Shown piece by piece: positions 9,153 to 19,100 of a stretch of 64,000 nucleotides of DNA. The notes under the pieces are model-generated. The model ran no database searches and was not told the DNA's origin. It saw only the letters and a program-made list of their open reading frames with translations. The translations under genes were made by a program, and so were the position numbers. Source of the DNA: DAOTVX01 sp034436015 (lineage in GTDB: Bacteria > Chloroflexota > Anaerolineae > Anaerolineales > Villigracilaceae); the NCBI GenBank assembly GCA_034436015.1, contig DAOTWG010000009.1, forward strand, positions 1 through 64,000, written 5' to 3'. Numbering within the stretch: the stretch's first letter is position 1; each line of letters begins with the position of its first letter.

Positions 9153-9199
9153 GCGGAAAATGCCCAGAACCGATTACCGATACTCCATGAGGAGGCCGT

Positions 9200-10468
9200 A
9201 TGCAAAACAAATCCAAGCCGACCGTTCAGAAAGTGGCCCTGGCCTACTCCGGTGGACTTGACACATCCATCATTGTCCCCTGGCTCAAAGAAAACTACAA
9301 TTGTGAAGTCGTCTGTTTTTGCGCGGATGTAGGTCAGGGAGAAGATTTGAGCAAGCTGGAAAGTAAGGCGCTGAAGAGCGGGGCGAGCCAGTTCATTCTT
9401 CGTGACCTGAAGGAGGAGTTCGCCAGCGATTACCTCTTCCCTCTGCTGCGCGCCGGCGCGGTGTACGAACGACGGTACCTGCTTGGCACCTCTATCGCCC
9501 GCCCGCTCATTGCAAAGCATCTGGTGGACGTGGCGCATCAGGTCGGCGCCGACGCCGTTGCGCACGGCGCGACCGGCAAAGGCAACGATCAGGTGCGTTT
9601 TGAACTGACCATCATGGCCTTCGATCCGCGCCTAAAAATCATCGCGCCATGGCGCGAATGGCACATCCGCTCGCGTGAAGATGCCATTGCCTACGCCAAT
9701 GAGCGCAATATTCCTGTCACCGCCACCAAGAAATCAATTTATAGCCGCGACGCCAACCTATGGCATCTCTCCCACGAAGGCGGCCTCTTGGAGGATCCCT
9801 GGAACGAGCCGGAAGAGAGCATGTACCAGTTGACCGCTTCGCCGGAAAACGCCCCCGATCAGCCTGTGTACGTCGAAATCGAGTTCGAGTCCGGCACTCC
9901 CGTGGCCGTTAATGGTGAGCGAATGTCACCGGCGCAACTTATCGCCCATCTCAACGCCATTGGCGGGGCGCACGGTATCGGGCGCGCGGATCTGGTAGAA
10001 AACCGACTGGTGGGCATGAAGTCACACGGCGTCTATGAAACGCCTGGCGGGACAATTCTCATGGCCGCGCATCACGAACTCGAAACGCTGACTCTCGACC
10101 GGGAAACCATGCACTTCAAGGATATGCTTGCCGTCAAGTACGCGGAACTGGTGTACAACGGTTTGTGGTTCACCCCACTGCGAGAAGCGCTCGACGCCTT
10201 TGTCAACGCCACGCAAGGCCCAGTCACCGGCACAGTGCGCCTCAAACTCTACAAGGGCAACGTCATCCCGGTTGGGCGCAAATCGCCCTTCAGTTTATAC
10301 CGCGAAGATTTTGCCACCTTCGGGGAGGAGGATGTGTACGATCAAAGTCACGCCGAAGGGTTCATTCGCCTCTTTGGGCTTGCCTTGAAAGTGCGCGCTC
10401 TCAACGGCCTGCCTGTTTCGGGCCTGGACATGCCGAAACCCGATTACTCGAAATTCAAGAGAGACTGA
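9200..10468 (+). CDS. argG: Argininosuccinate synthase
   Basis: 422 residues. It joins citrulline and aspartate with ATP to give argininosuccinate, the penultimate arginine step. The N-type ATP pyrophosphatase P-loop 'ALAYSGGLDTSI' is at residues 13-24. Further signatures are 'HGATGKGNDQVRFE' and 'SIYSRDANLWHLSHEGG'. The ribosome binding site is strong (GAGGAGG, about 5 nt before ATG). It is the first enzyme gene of the operon that continues to 23864, and argH follows after 4 nt. Confidence 0.97.
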   Translation: MQNKSKPTVQKVALAYSGGLDTSIIVPWLKENYNCEVVCFCADVGQGEDLSKLESKALKSGASQFILRDLKEEFASDYLFPLLRAGAVYERRYLLGTSIARPLIAKHLVDVAHQVGADAVAHGATGKGNDQVRFELTIMAFDPRLKIIAPWREWHIRSREDAIAYANERNIPVTATKKSIYSRDANLWHLSHEGGLLEDPWNEPEESMYQLTASPENAPDQPVYVEIEFESGTPVAVNGERMSPAQLIAHLNAIGGAHGIGRADLVENRLVGMKSHGVYETPGGTILMAAHHELETLTLDRETMHFKDMLAVKYAELVYNGLWFTPLREALDAFVNATQGPVTGTVRLKLYKGNVIPVGRKSPFSLYREDFATFGEEDVYDQSHAEGFIRLFGLALKVRALNGLPVSGLDMPKPDYSKFKRD

Positions 10469-10472
10469 TAGG

Positions 10473-11846
10473 ATGACCCTCTGGAGCGGCCGCTTTCGCA
10501 GCAAGTTAGACCCGCAAGCCTGGGCATTGAACGCCTCCCTGCCTTTCGATCAGCGGTTGGCGCAGCAGGATGTGCGCGGCAGCCTGGCCTGGGCAGAAGC
10601 TCTGCATCGCGCTGGCGTGTTGACCGCCGACGAATATCGACAAATGGCCGACGGTTTACAAGCAATTGCTGCCGAGTTCGCCGCGAAGCGATTCACTTTC
10701 ACCGAGGGCGATGAGGACATTCACACCGCCATCGAGCGCCGCCTCGGCGAGCTCATCGGGGCGTTGGCCGGCAAACTTCACACCGGGCGCAGCCGCAACG
10801 ACCAGGTGGCGACCGACTTCCGCCTCTGGATGCTTGACACGCTGCCCACCCTGAACGCCGCGTTGGTCAACCTGCAAAAGGCTCTCCTGACCCTGGCGCG
10901 GGCGCACGTGACCACTCTCATGCCCGGCTACACTCACCTGCAACGCGCCCAGCCGATCACGCTGTCGCACTGGCTGATGGCGCATTTTTGGCCGCTCCAA
11001 CGCGATCGCGAACGACTGGCAGACCTGCGCAAGCGGGTGGCTATCCTGCCTTTGGGAAGTGGAGCGCTAGCCGGCACCGCCTTCCCCATCGACCGCTTCG
11101 CGCTGGCGCAGGCGCTTGGCTTCGACGCCCCCGCGCCGAACAGCCTCGACGCCGTCTCCGACCGCGATTTCGCCGCTGAATTTCTCTTTTGCTGCGCCCT
11201 GGCCGGCGTCCACCTCAGCCGTCTGGCGGAAGGCATCATTCTTTTCAGTAGCGCCGAATTCGGTTTCTTGGAACTGAGTGATTCCTACGCGACCGGCTCC
11301 AGCCTGATGCCACAGAAGAAGAACCCGGATGTCTTCGAATTGACGCGCGCGAAGGCAGGCGTCCTCCTCGGCCTGCTGAGCGGTCTCCTGGCTACGCTCA
11401 AAGGCTTACCATCGGCATATGACAAAGATTTGCAGGAGGATAAACCCCTGGTCTTCGAGGCTGCTGATATTCTGCTCTCTGTCCTGCCTGTGCTGGCCGG
11501 CGCGATCGCAACGTTGACGGTCTACCCCGAACGGATGCACGCCGCCCTGGATACAGACATGTTAGCGACAGACCTGGCAGATTACCTCGTCTGCAAAGGC
11601 CTCCCGTTTCGCCAGGCGCACGAGATCGTCGGCAAAGCCGTCCACCTGGCCAAAGAACGTCACATCGGCCTGGAACAACTCTCCCTGGACGAGTGGCGCC
11701 AAGTAGGGCCGTTCGAGGAAGATGTGTTTACCATCTTCGAGCCAAGGAAAGCGGTCGAACGACGCTGCGCCTTCGGGGGCACTGCTCCCGTCGCTGTGCA
11801 GGAACAAATCGAACACGCGATCCGTGCGCTTCAAGATGCTTTATAA
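10473..11846 (+). CDS. argH: Argininosuccinate lyase
   Basis: 457 residues. It cleaves argininosuccinate to arginine and fumarate. The fumarase/aspartase superfamily signature 'GSSLMPQKKNPD' contains the flexible catalytic-Ser loop. 'HTGRSRNDQVATDFRLW' and 'TLMPGYTHLQRAQPI' are characteristic of ArgH. The length is normal and there is no fused acetyltransferase domain. It follows argG by 4 nt and is followed after 86 nt by lysW, with no terminator between. Confidence 0.97.
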   Translation: MTLWSGRFRSKLDPQAWALNASLPFDQRLAQQDVRGSLAWAEALHRAGVLTADEYRQMADGLQAIAAEFAAKRFTFTEGDEDIHTAIERRLGELIGALAGKLHTGRSRNDQVATDFRLWMLDTLPTLNAALVNLQKALLTLARAHVTTLMPGYTHLQRAQPITLSHWLMAHFWPLQRDRERLADLRKRVAILPLGSGALAGTAFPIDRFALAQALGFDAPAPNSLDAVSDRDFAAEFLFCCALAGVHLSRLAEGIILFSSAEFGFLELSDSYATGSSLMPQKKNPDVFELTRAKAGVLLGLLSGLLATLKGLPSAYDKDLQEDKPLVFEAADILLSVLPVLAGAIATLTVYPERMHAALDTDMLATDLADYLVCKGLPFRQAHEIVGKAVHLAKERHIGLEQLSLDEWRQVGPFEEDVFTIFEPRKAVERRCAFGGTAPVAVQEQIEHAIRALQDAL

Positions 11847-11932
11847 AGGCAGACCTATCCGTGATCTTCCATATCGTTGAGGACGGAATACCTTCCACGT
11901 TACATCACTAGCTTTAGGAAAGGAGAAAAACC

Positions 11933-12103
11933 ATGACTACTGCCTCTTGTCCCGAATGCGCTGCTGAAATCACACTGCAGGCCGGCACGATCGTCGGCGA
12001 AATCCTGGTATGCCCTGATTGCGGCGCCGATCTCGAAGTAACAGCGCTCGAACCACCCAGCCTCGAACTGGCGCCGATGGAACAGGAGGACTGGGGCGAA
12101 TAA
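11933..12103 (+). CDS. lysW: Amino-group carrier protein LysW/ArgW
   Basis: A 56-residue acidic protein with the features of LysW. An N-terminal zinc finger is formed by CPEC (residues 6-9) and CPDC (about 33-36). The C-terminus ends in exactly EDWGE, the motif whose terminal Glu gamma-carboxyl is coupled to the alpha-amino group of glutamate or alpha-aminoadipate. The carrier protects the amino group and holds intermediates for LysX, LysZ, LysY and LysJ. The ribosome binding site is AAAGGAGAAAAACC-ATG. The position directly before lysX and downstream of argGH supports a role in arginine synthesis. Confidence 0.95.
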   Translation: MTTASCPECAAEITLQAGTIVGEILVCPDCGADLEVTALEPPSLELAPMEQEDWGE

Positions 12104-12158
12104 AACGCAAGGGAAAAGCAACGCGCCGATGAAGCGCAAAACGCAAGGAAAGGAATCT

Positions 12159-13034
12159 ATGCAACGACGACTCAAAGTAGGAGTGTTATACTCGCGCGTG
12201 CGCGTGGAGGAGAAATGGATCTTCGGAACAATGGAAAGACGCGGCATTGATTACGACCGCTTGGACGATCGCCTGATTCATTTCGACCTGGACAACCCTG
12301 CTCCCTGGAAGCAATACGACGCGGTGCTCGAACGCAGCATCAGCTATACCAGCGGGCTGTACACGCTACGCGTGCTCAACGCCTGGGGCATCCCCACAGT
12401 CAATACCGCGGCGGTAGCGGAAGCCTGCGGCGATAAACTGACAACCAGCGCGCTTCTGGCGCGCAGTGGCGTCCCGCAGCCACGCAATCTCATCGCCTTC
12501 AGTCCAGAAGCCGCGCTGGAAGCCATTGAAAGCATGGGCTATCCGGTGGTGCTAAAACCGGTCGTCGGATCGTGGGGGCGTTTACTCGCAAAAATCAATG
12601 ACCGCGACGCCGCGGAAGCCGTGCTGGAGCACAAAGCCACCCTCGGTTCGGTGCAACACTCGGTGTTCTATATCCAGGAATTTATCGAGAAGCCCGGCCG
12701 CGATATTCGCGGCGTAGTCATTGGCGACCGTGTGGTGGCGGCGATTTACCGCAAATCGGAGCACTGGATCACGAACACCGCGCGCGGCGGCGCGGGAGAG
12801 GTCTGCCCCGTCACGCCTGAAATCGAGGAACTCTGCCTAAAAGCAGCCCAGGCCGTCGGCGGCGGCGTGCTGGCCGTGGACATCGTTGAACACCCTCAGA
12901 AAGGCTTGCTCGTCAATGAGGTCAACCACACAATGGAATTCCACACCGTCCAGCCACTAACCGGCGTGGACATCGCCGGAGAAATCGTATCCTACGTGGT
13001 CCAGATCGCCCATCAAAACGGAGGTTCTTCATGA
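12159..13034 (+). CDS. lysX: LysW-glutamate/aminoadipate ligase (LysX/ArgX, ATP-grasp)
   Basis: 291 residues, RimK/LysX-type ATP-grasp. It ligates the alpha-amino group of glutamate (arginine route) or alpha-aminoadipate (lysine route) to the C-terminal Glu of LysW. Diagnostic stretches are 'GYPVVLKPVVGSWGRLLAK', 'FIEKPGRDIRGVVIGDRVVA', 'HWITNTARGG' and the metal/ATP-binding 'VNEVNHTMEF'. After NHTMEF the sequence is HTVQPLTGVDI, where Thermus LysX, as I recall it, has KNSVHTTG; this region is linked to substrate choice, so specificity is open. ATG 12159 is chosen for its AAGGA ribosome binding site. It overlaps lysY by 4 nt. Confidence 0.93.
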   Translation: MQRRLKVGVLYSRVRVEEKWIFGTMERRGIDYDRLDDRLIHFDLDNPAPWKQYDAVLERSISYTSGLYTLRVLNAWGIPTVNTAAVAEACGDKLTTSALLARSGVPQPRNLIAFSPEAALEAIESMGYPVVLKPVVGSWGRLLAKINDRDAAEAVLEHKATLGSVQHSVFYIQEFIEKPGRDIRGVVIGDRVVAAIYRKSEHWITNTARGGAGEVCPVTPEIEELCLKAAQAVGGGVLAVDIVEHPQKGLLVNEVNHTMEFHTVQPLTGVDIAGEIVSYVVQIAHQNGGSS

Positions 13035-14065
13035 CGCGTGTATCCATCGTTGGCGCCTCCGGCTATACCGGTGGCGAATTGCTGCGTATCCTGCTCGATC
13101 ACCCCGCAGTGGAAGTGGTTCAGGCGACTTCCCGCTCGCACCTGGGCGAATATGTCTATCAGGTGCATCCGAACTTGCGCAAGCGCACCGCGCTCAAATT
13201 CAGCGACCCCGAACAATTGGAGACGGTGGACGTGCTTTTTCTGGCGCTGCCACATGGTCAGGCGCAACGGAAAATTGAACACTATGCGGCCATCGCGCCG
13301 AAAATCGTAGACCTCTCTGCCGATTTCCGCCTGCGCGATCCCGCCGCCTACGCGAAGTGGTATGGAGAGCCACACGCCGCCCCGCAGTGGTTGAGCAAGT
13401 TCATCTATGGCTTGCCCGAATTGCGCCGCGCCGAAATTGCCGCCGCTCGTTACGTCAGCGGGGTGGGATGCAACGCTACAGCAACGAACCTGGCTTTGCT
13501 GCCGCTGGTCAAAGCCGATTTGATCGAGAAGGAACAGCCCGTGATCGTCGAAATCAAAGTCGGCTCTTCAGAAGGCGGTGCAGAAGGGAATCCCGGCACG
13601 CATCACCCAGAACGCTCTGGCGTGATTCGAACGTTCTCGCCTTTCGGCCACCGTCACACCGCCGAAGTCATTCAGGAGATGGGATTGCCCAACATCATCC
13701 TGACCATGACCTCGGTGGACCTGGTGCGCGGCGCACTGGCGACCGCGCACGCGCAGGTCAAGCCCGGCGTGATCACAAAAGACTTATGGAAAGCCTATCG
13801 CGCCGTAGCAGCAGAAAACCCCTTCCTGCGTATTGTCAAGGAACAACGCGGCATCTACCGCGTTCCCGAGCCAAAGATTCTGGCCGGCTCGAATTACGCC
13901 GACTTGGGCTTCGTTCTAGACGAAGCCACTGGCCACGTGGTGTCCATTTGCGCCATTGACAACCTCATGAAGGGCGCCTCCGGAACCGCGGTGCAATGCA
14001 TGAATCTGATGCTCGGCCTGGAGGAAACTACCGGACTGGAATTTGCTGGCTTGCACCCAATTTGA
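13031..14065 (+). CDS. lysY: LysW-glutamyl/aminoadipyl-phosphate reductase (LysY, ArgC-like)
   Basis: 344 residues, ArgC/LysY family. It reduces the LysW-bound acyl phosphate to a semialdehyde with NADPH. The dinucleotide-binding motif is 'IVGASGYTGGELLR' at residues 6-19. The catalytic Cys is in 'SGVGCNATAT'. 'EGGAEGNPGTHHPER' and 'FSPFGHRHTAEV' match the LysY branch, in which recognition of the carrier replaces N-acetyl recognition. It starts within the lysX stop region (ATGA overlap), and lysZ follows after 34 nt. Confidence 0.92.
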   Translation: MTRVSIVGASGYTGGELLRILLDHPAVEVVQATSRSHLGEYVYQVHPNLRKRTALKFSDPEQLETVDVLFLALPHGQAQRKIEHYAAIAPKIVDLSADFRLRDPAAYAKWYGEPHAAPQWLSKFIYGLPELRRAEIAAARYVSGVGCNATATNLALLPLVKADLIEKEQPVIVEIKVGSSEGGAEGNPGTHHPERSGVIRTFSPFGHRHTAEVIQEMGLPNIILTMTSVDLVRGALATAHAQVKPGVITKDLWKAYRAVAAENPFLRIVKEQRGIYRVPEPKILAGSNYADLGFVLDEATGHVVSICAIDNLMKGASGTAVQCMNLMLGLEETTGLEFAGLHPI

Positions 14066-14099
14066 GGATTCGTCATACCTTGTCCTAGCGAGGAACGTG

Positions 14100-14918
14100 A
14101 TGCGAACAGATGCTCTGATTGTGGTTAAACTCGGCGGCACGGAGGGCGTGGATGTTTCGGCGATCTGCGCCGACGCCGCTGCCCTATGGCAACAAGGAAA
14201 GAGACTCGTCCTTGTCCACGGCGGCTCGGCGGAGGCGAATGCGTTGGGCGAGGCGCTCGGCGCGCCGCCGCGCTTCCTTACCTCTCCCTCAGGTTACACC
14301 TCGCGCTACACCGATCGCAAGACGCTCGAAATCTTCCTGATGGCCGTCAACGGCAAGGTCAACAGCTTGCTGGTTGAGCAATTACAACAGTTGGGTGTGA
14401 ACGCGTTCGGGCTAAGTGGATTGGATGGCCGCGTCTTGTTGGCCACGCGCAAAGAAGCCATCCAAAGCATCGAGAACGGCAGACGCATCATCATCCGCGA
14501 CGACTACACAGGCAAAATTGAGCAAGTCAACGTTGCCCTCTTGCAAACCCTCCTGGAGAGCAGCTATCTGCCGGTCCTTGCGCCGGTGGCGGTCAGCCAG
14601 AAAGGCGAGGCGCTCAACGTGGACGCCGACCGCGCCGCGGCCATGGTTGCCGTCGCGCTCCAGGCCGAGACGCTCATCCTGCTCACCGCTGTTCCAGGGT
14701 TGATGAGGAACTTTCCGGACGAGAGCACCGTTATTCCCTTCCTTTCCCGCTCGCAACTGAACGAAGCCTTGCACTATGCCGAGGGCCGCATGAAGAAAAA
14801 AGTGCTCGGCGCCCAGGAAGCCCTACAAGGCGGCGTGAAGCGAGTTATCATCGCCGACGGCAGAGCGGACAATCCTATCGCGAATGCCCTTGACAATAAT
14901 GGAACGGTGATCGAATGA
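14100..14918 (+). CDS. lysZ: LysW-glutamate/aminoadipate kinase (LysZ, ArgB-like)
   Basis: 272 residues, amino-acid kinase family. It phosphorylates the side-chain carboxyl of the LysW-linked substrate. It has the glycine-rich 'VVKLGG' start, 'LVHGGSAEANALGE', and the LysZ-type segment 'SGYTSRYTDRKTLEIFLM', which differs from the acetylglutamate-binding site of true ArgB. Later come 'ALNVDADRAAAMVA' and 'LLTAVPGLMRN'. ATG 14100 is chosen because AGGA precedes it; an in-frame start further upstream would overlap lysY. Confidence 0.92.
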   Translation: MRTDALIVVKLGGTEGVDVSAICADAAALWQQGKRLVLVHGGSAEANALGEALGAPPRFLTSPSGYTSRYTDRKTLEIFLMAVNGKVNSLLVEQLQQLGVNAFGLSGLDGRVLLATRKEAIQSIENGRRIIIRDDYTGKIEQVNVALLQTLLESSYLPVLAPVAVSQKGEALNVDADRAAAMVAVALQAETLILLTAVPGLMRNFPDESTVIPFLSRSQLNEALHYAEGRMKKKVLGAQEALQGGVKRVIIADGRADNPIANALDNNGTVIE

Positions 14919-14982
14919 TAGACGCAGAATACAATTCATCCTGCGCCGTTCATCATCCCGCGTTGTCAAGGAGAGCCAAAAC

Positions 14983-16119
14983 ATGGAAACCAAAACAGCG
15001 TTACTCGTTTTACAAGACGGAACAGTCTTAAGTGGCGAAGCCTTCGGTGCGGAAGCAGACGCCGTCTTCGAACTGGTCTTCAACACCAGCATGACCGGAT
15101 ACCAGGAGATTCTCACCGACCCTTCCTATCGCGGCCAGGGCGTGTTGTTTACCTGCTCGCACATCGGGAACGTGGGAATCAACGCGGAAGACTACGAGTC
15201 GGCGATTCCTCAAGTTTCTGCCGTGGTCGTGCGCTCTCTAAGCCCGCTCGTTTCAAACTGGCGTTCCGAACGGACGCTTTCCGATTGGCTTGCCGAACAC
15301 AAAGTGCCGGGTATTAGCGGCGTGGATACGCGCTACCTGACCCGCAAACTGCGCGACGGCGGCACGCAAAAGGCGGCGATTTCCACACGCGGTACGCCTG
15401 CCGAAACCTTGCTCCAAATGGCGCACGACTGGCCCGGCTTGGACGGGTTGGATATGGTCAAGGAAGTCACTTGCCCCGAATCGTACCACTGGCAGGGCGA
15501 TGCAGGCGACAAATGGGTGAGAAAACCGGCAAGCGCCAAGCATGTATCGCCAGTCTATATCGTCGCTTACGATTTCGGCATCAAGCGGAATATGCTGCGT
15601 CATCTGGCCTCCTACGGCGCGCGCATTACAGTCGTTCCGGCCGACACGCCAGCCGAGCAGGTATTGAGCATGAGACCAGACGGCGTCTTTCTCTCGAACG
15701 GCCCCGGCGACCCGGCCGGCCTGCCCTACGCCGTGGAAGCCGTACGCACTTTGATCGAAAACGACGTGCCCATATTCGGTATCTGCCTCGGCCACCAGTT
15801 GATCGGTCGCGCTCTGGGCGCGGATACATACCGCCTCAAATTCGGCCACCATGGCGGCAACCATCCAGTCAAGCATTTGCCCAGCGGGCGCGTCTTGATC
15901 ACGGCGCAGAACCATAACTTCTGCGTTCGCCCAGCCGACCTGGATCCCGCGGAAGTGCAAATCACCCACAAGAGCCTGAACGACGACTCGATCGAGGGGA
16001 TGCGCCTCAAGCACAAACCTGTGATGAGCGTCCAATTCCACCCCGAAGCCTCGCCAGGACCACACGACGCGCACGATCTTTTTGGAGAATTTTTCGAAAT
16101 GATGATGGCAGCAGGCTGA
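14983..16119 (+). CDS. carA: Carbamoyl-phosphate synthase small (glutaminase) subunit
   Basis: 378 residues. It supplies ammonia from glutamine to CarB. The N-terminal domain contains 'GYQEILTDPSYRGQ' and 'GNVGINAEDYES'. The class I glutamine amidotransferase domain has the nucleophile Cys in 'FGICLGHQLIGRALG' and the catalytic His/Glu in 'VQFHPEASPGPHD'. A carbamoyl-phosphate source inside this operon fits the need to convert ornithine to citrulline, although the carbamoyltransferase ArgF is not in the window. Pyrimidine synthesis would share the product. Confidence 0.97.
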   Translation: METKTALLVLQDGTVLSGEAFGAEADAVFELVFNTSMTGYQEILTDPSYRGQGVLFTCSHIGNVGINAEDYESAIPQVSAVVVRSLSPLVSNWRSERTLSDWLAEHKVPGISGVDTRYLTRKLRDGGTQKAAISTRGTPAETLLQMAHDWPGLDGLDMVKEVTCPESYHWQGDAGDKWVRKPASAKHVSPVYIVAYDFGIKRNMLRHLASYGARITVVPADTPAEQVLSMRPDGVFLSNGPGDPAGLPYAVEAVRTLIENDVPIFGICLGHQLIGRALGADTYRLKFGHHGGNHPVKHLPSGRVLITAQNHNFCVRPADLDPAEVQITHKSLNDDSIEGMRLKHKPVMSVQFHPEASPGPHDAHDLFGEFFEMMMAAG

Positions 16120-16183
16120 ACACAGAATCTTTTACCTTCCGTTCCGTAAATCATCTCACCATTCACCACTAATACAGGGAACT

Positions 16184-19100
16184 ATGCCTAAACGAACAGA
16201 TATCCACACCATCCTCGTTCCTGGCTCCGGGCCCATCATCATCGGGCAAGCAGCAGAGTTCGACTATTCCGGCACGCAGGCAATCAAGGCACTGCGGGCA
16301 CAAGGGTATCGCATTGTGCTGGTTAACTCGAACCCGGCTACCATCATGACCGACCCCGGATTGGCCGACGCGACGTACATCGAGCCACTCACGCCCGAAG
16401 CGCTGGAGGCTATCATTGCTCAAGAGCGCCCCGACGCCATGCTCCCCACCGTTGGCGGACAGACCGGCCTAAATTTGGCTCTGGCGCTTTCCGAAAACGG
16501 CGTGCTCGAACGCTACGGCGTGGAATTGATCGGCGCCAACCTCCAAGCCATTAAAGCCGCCGAAGATAGACACCTTTTCCGCGAAACCATGATCAAGGCG
16601 GGGCTCCCCGTTCCCAAAGGCGGACCAGCGCATTCGCTGGCCGAAGCCCAGGCATTGGTACAAGCAACCGGGTATCCCCTCCTGGTGCGCGCCTCCTTTG
16701 CCTTAGGCGGCACAGGCGCCACCTGGGTTTACACAGAAGAAGAATTGGCCGAGGCCGTGCGCAAGGCCATTGCCGAATCGCCCATTCGTCAGGCCTGGCT
16801 GGAGCAATCCGTCATGGGTTGGAAGGAATACGAACTAGAAGTAATGCGCGATGGCGCCGACAACTTTGTGGTCGTCTGTTCTATCGAGAACCTTGACCCC
16901 ATGGGTATTCACACCGGCGATAGCATCACTATCGCTCCCGCCCAGACTCTGACCGACCGCGAATATCAAATTCTGCGCAATCTAGCGCGCGGCGTGATGA
17001 GCGCGGTAGGCGTTGAAACCGGCGGCTCGAACGTCCAATTCGCCGTCAACCCTGCAAACGGCGAGACGCTGATCATCGAAATGAACCCGCGCGTCAGTCG
17101 CTCCTCGGCGCTGGCTTCGAAAGCTACCGGCTTCCCTATCGCCAAGATCGCCGCGTTGGTCGCCGTCGGCTATACGCTGGACGAGATCGTCAACGACATC
17201 ACCCGTCAGACGAAAGCCTCCTTCGAGCCATCTCTGGATTACGTTGTGGTCAAGATTCCACGCTGGGCATTCGAGAAGTTCCCCGGCGTGGACCCAACGC
17301 TTGGCCCGCAGATGAAATCGGTCGGCGAGGTGATGGCTATCGGGCGCACCTTTCCTGAGGCGCTGAACAAGGCCGTGCAATCGCTGGAAATTGGTGTGGA
17401 CGCGCTGGATGGCTCGGGCCCACACAAGCAAGTCCCTTCCGCGCCACCCTCTCTAGACGAACTGGCGACCCCAACGGCCGATCGCCTGTTCAAGGTTTAC
17501 CGCGCGGTGCGCGCCGGACTACCGCTCGAGGAAATCGCCCGACGGAGTGGGTATGACATCTGGTTTCTGGCACAAATGCGGGAAATCGCCGAGATGGAAC
17601 AGAGGATTGTGCGCTGGAAGAATGAGAAAGGCAACATGCAAGGCGATGAATGGAAAGCCCTGCTCCATGGCGCGAAGCAAATGGGGTTCGCCGATTCCCG
17701 CATCGAACGGTTGCCAGATTTAACCCCTTCCTCCCCTTCCTCTTTCCCTGGTCTTGCTATCCGAGAAGTACGGCGACGGCTTGGCCTTACGCCTACGTTC
17801 CGGCGTGTGGATACCTGCGCCGCCGAGTTCGAGGCGTTCACGCCTTACCTCTATTCGACCTATGAAGTGGAGGACGAGGCCAATCCAACCAACCGCCCGA
17901 AAGTCCTCATCCTGGGCGGGGGGCCGAATCGCATCGGTCAGGGAATCGAATTCGACTACTGCTGCTGTCAGGCGGCCTTTGCCCTTTCCGCCCTGGGCTA
18001 CGAGACCATCATGTACAACTGCAACCCGGAAACGGTCTCGACCGACTACGACACCGCCGATCGTCTGTATTTTGAACCGCTGACGCTGGAGCACGTCTTG
18101 AACGTGATCGAGCACGAACGCCCAATGGGCGTCATTGTCCAGTTCGGCGGGCAAACGCCACTCAACCTCTCTGCCGGCCTGGAAGCCGCCGGCGTGAACA
18201 TCCTCGGCACCTCGCCGCGCTCCATTCGACTGGCCGAAGACCGCGAAGAATTTGCGAAACTGCTCGCCGAGCTAGATATCCCTCAACCCGAAAACGGAAT
18301 CGCCCGTTCCCTGAATGAAGCTCGCGACGTGGCGCGGCGCATCGGCTACCCGGTGCTGGTGCGGCCCTCCTATGTGCTGGGCGGGCGCGCCATGGCGCTG
18401 GTAGAGGGCGAGGACCAATTGGAAGGCTTCATCAGGGAAGCCATGGAGGCTGCGCCGGGGCAGCCCATCCTGATTGACAAATTCATGGAGGACGCCTTCG
18501 AAATTGACGTGGACGCGTTGGGCGATGGCCGGCGCGTGGTCATCGGCGCGATCATGCAGCACATCGAGGAGGCCGGCGTGCATTCGGGCGATGCGGCCTG
18601 CGTCTTACCGCCCTATAAGGTCAGCGCCTATCACCAGAGCATTATGCGCGAGTATACTGAACGGCTTGGGCTGGCGCTCGGCGTGCGCGGTCTGATGAAC
18701 GTCCAATTCGCGCTCAAGGATGAAGTCGTCTGCGTGTTAGAGGTCAACCCACGCGCCTCGCGCACGGTGCCTTACGCCAGCAAGGCAACCGGATTGAACT
18801 TGGCCTATCTGGCCGCCCAGATTATGGTAGGCAAGACCCTGGACGAGCTGGGCGTTCTAGAAGAGCCGCGCGTGGACGGCTTCTTCGTCAAAGAAGCCGT
18901 GTTGCCTTTCCGCAAACTACCCGGCTCCGATGCCGTGCTCGGCCCGGAAATGCGCTCAACCGGCGAGGTGATGGGACACGCTGCCCACTTCGGCCACGCG
19001 TTCGCCAAATCGCAACTAGCAGCCAATGTTGGCCTGCCGCTAGAGGGAGCAGTGCTTATCAGCGTCAACGATTACGACAAGAGTGCTGCGCTAAAGATTG

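Noticed and set aside
9000..9160. T-box riboswitch in the argG leader
   Set aside because: No T-box consensus (AGGGTGGNACCGCG) is present; the leader is too short for a full T-box.
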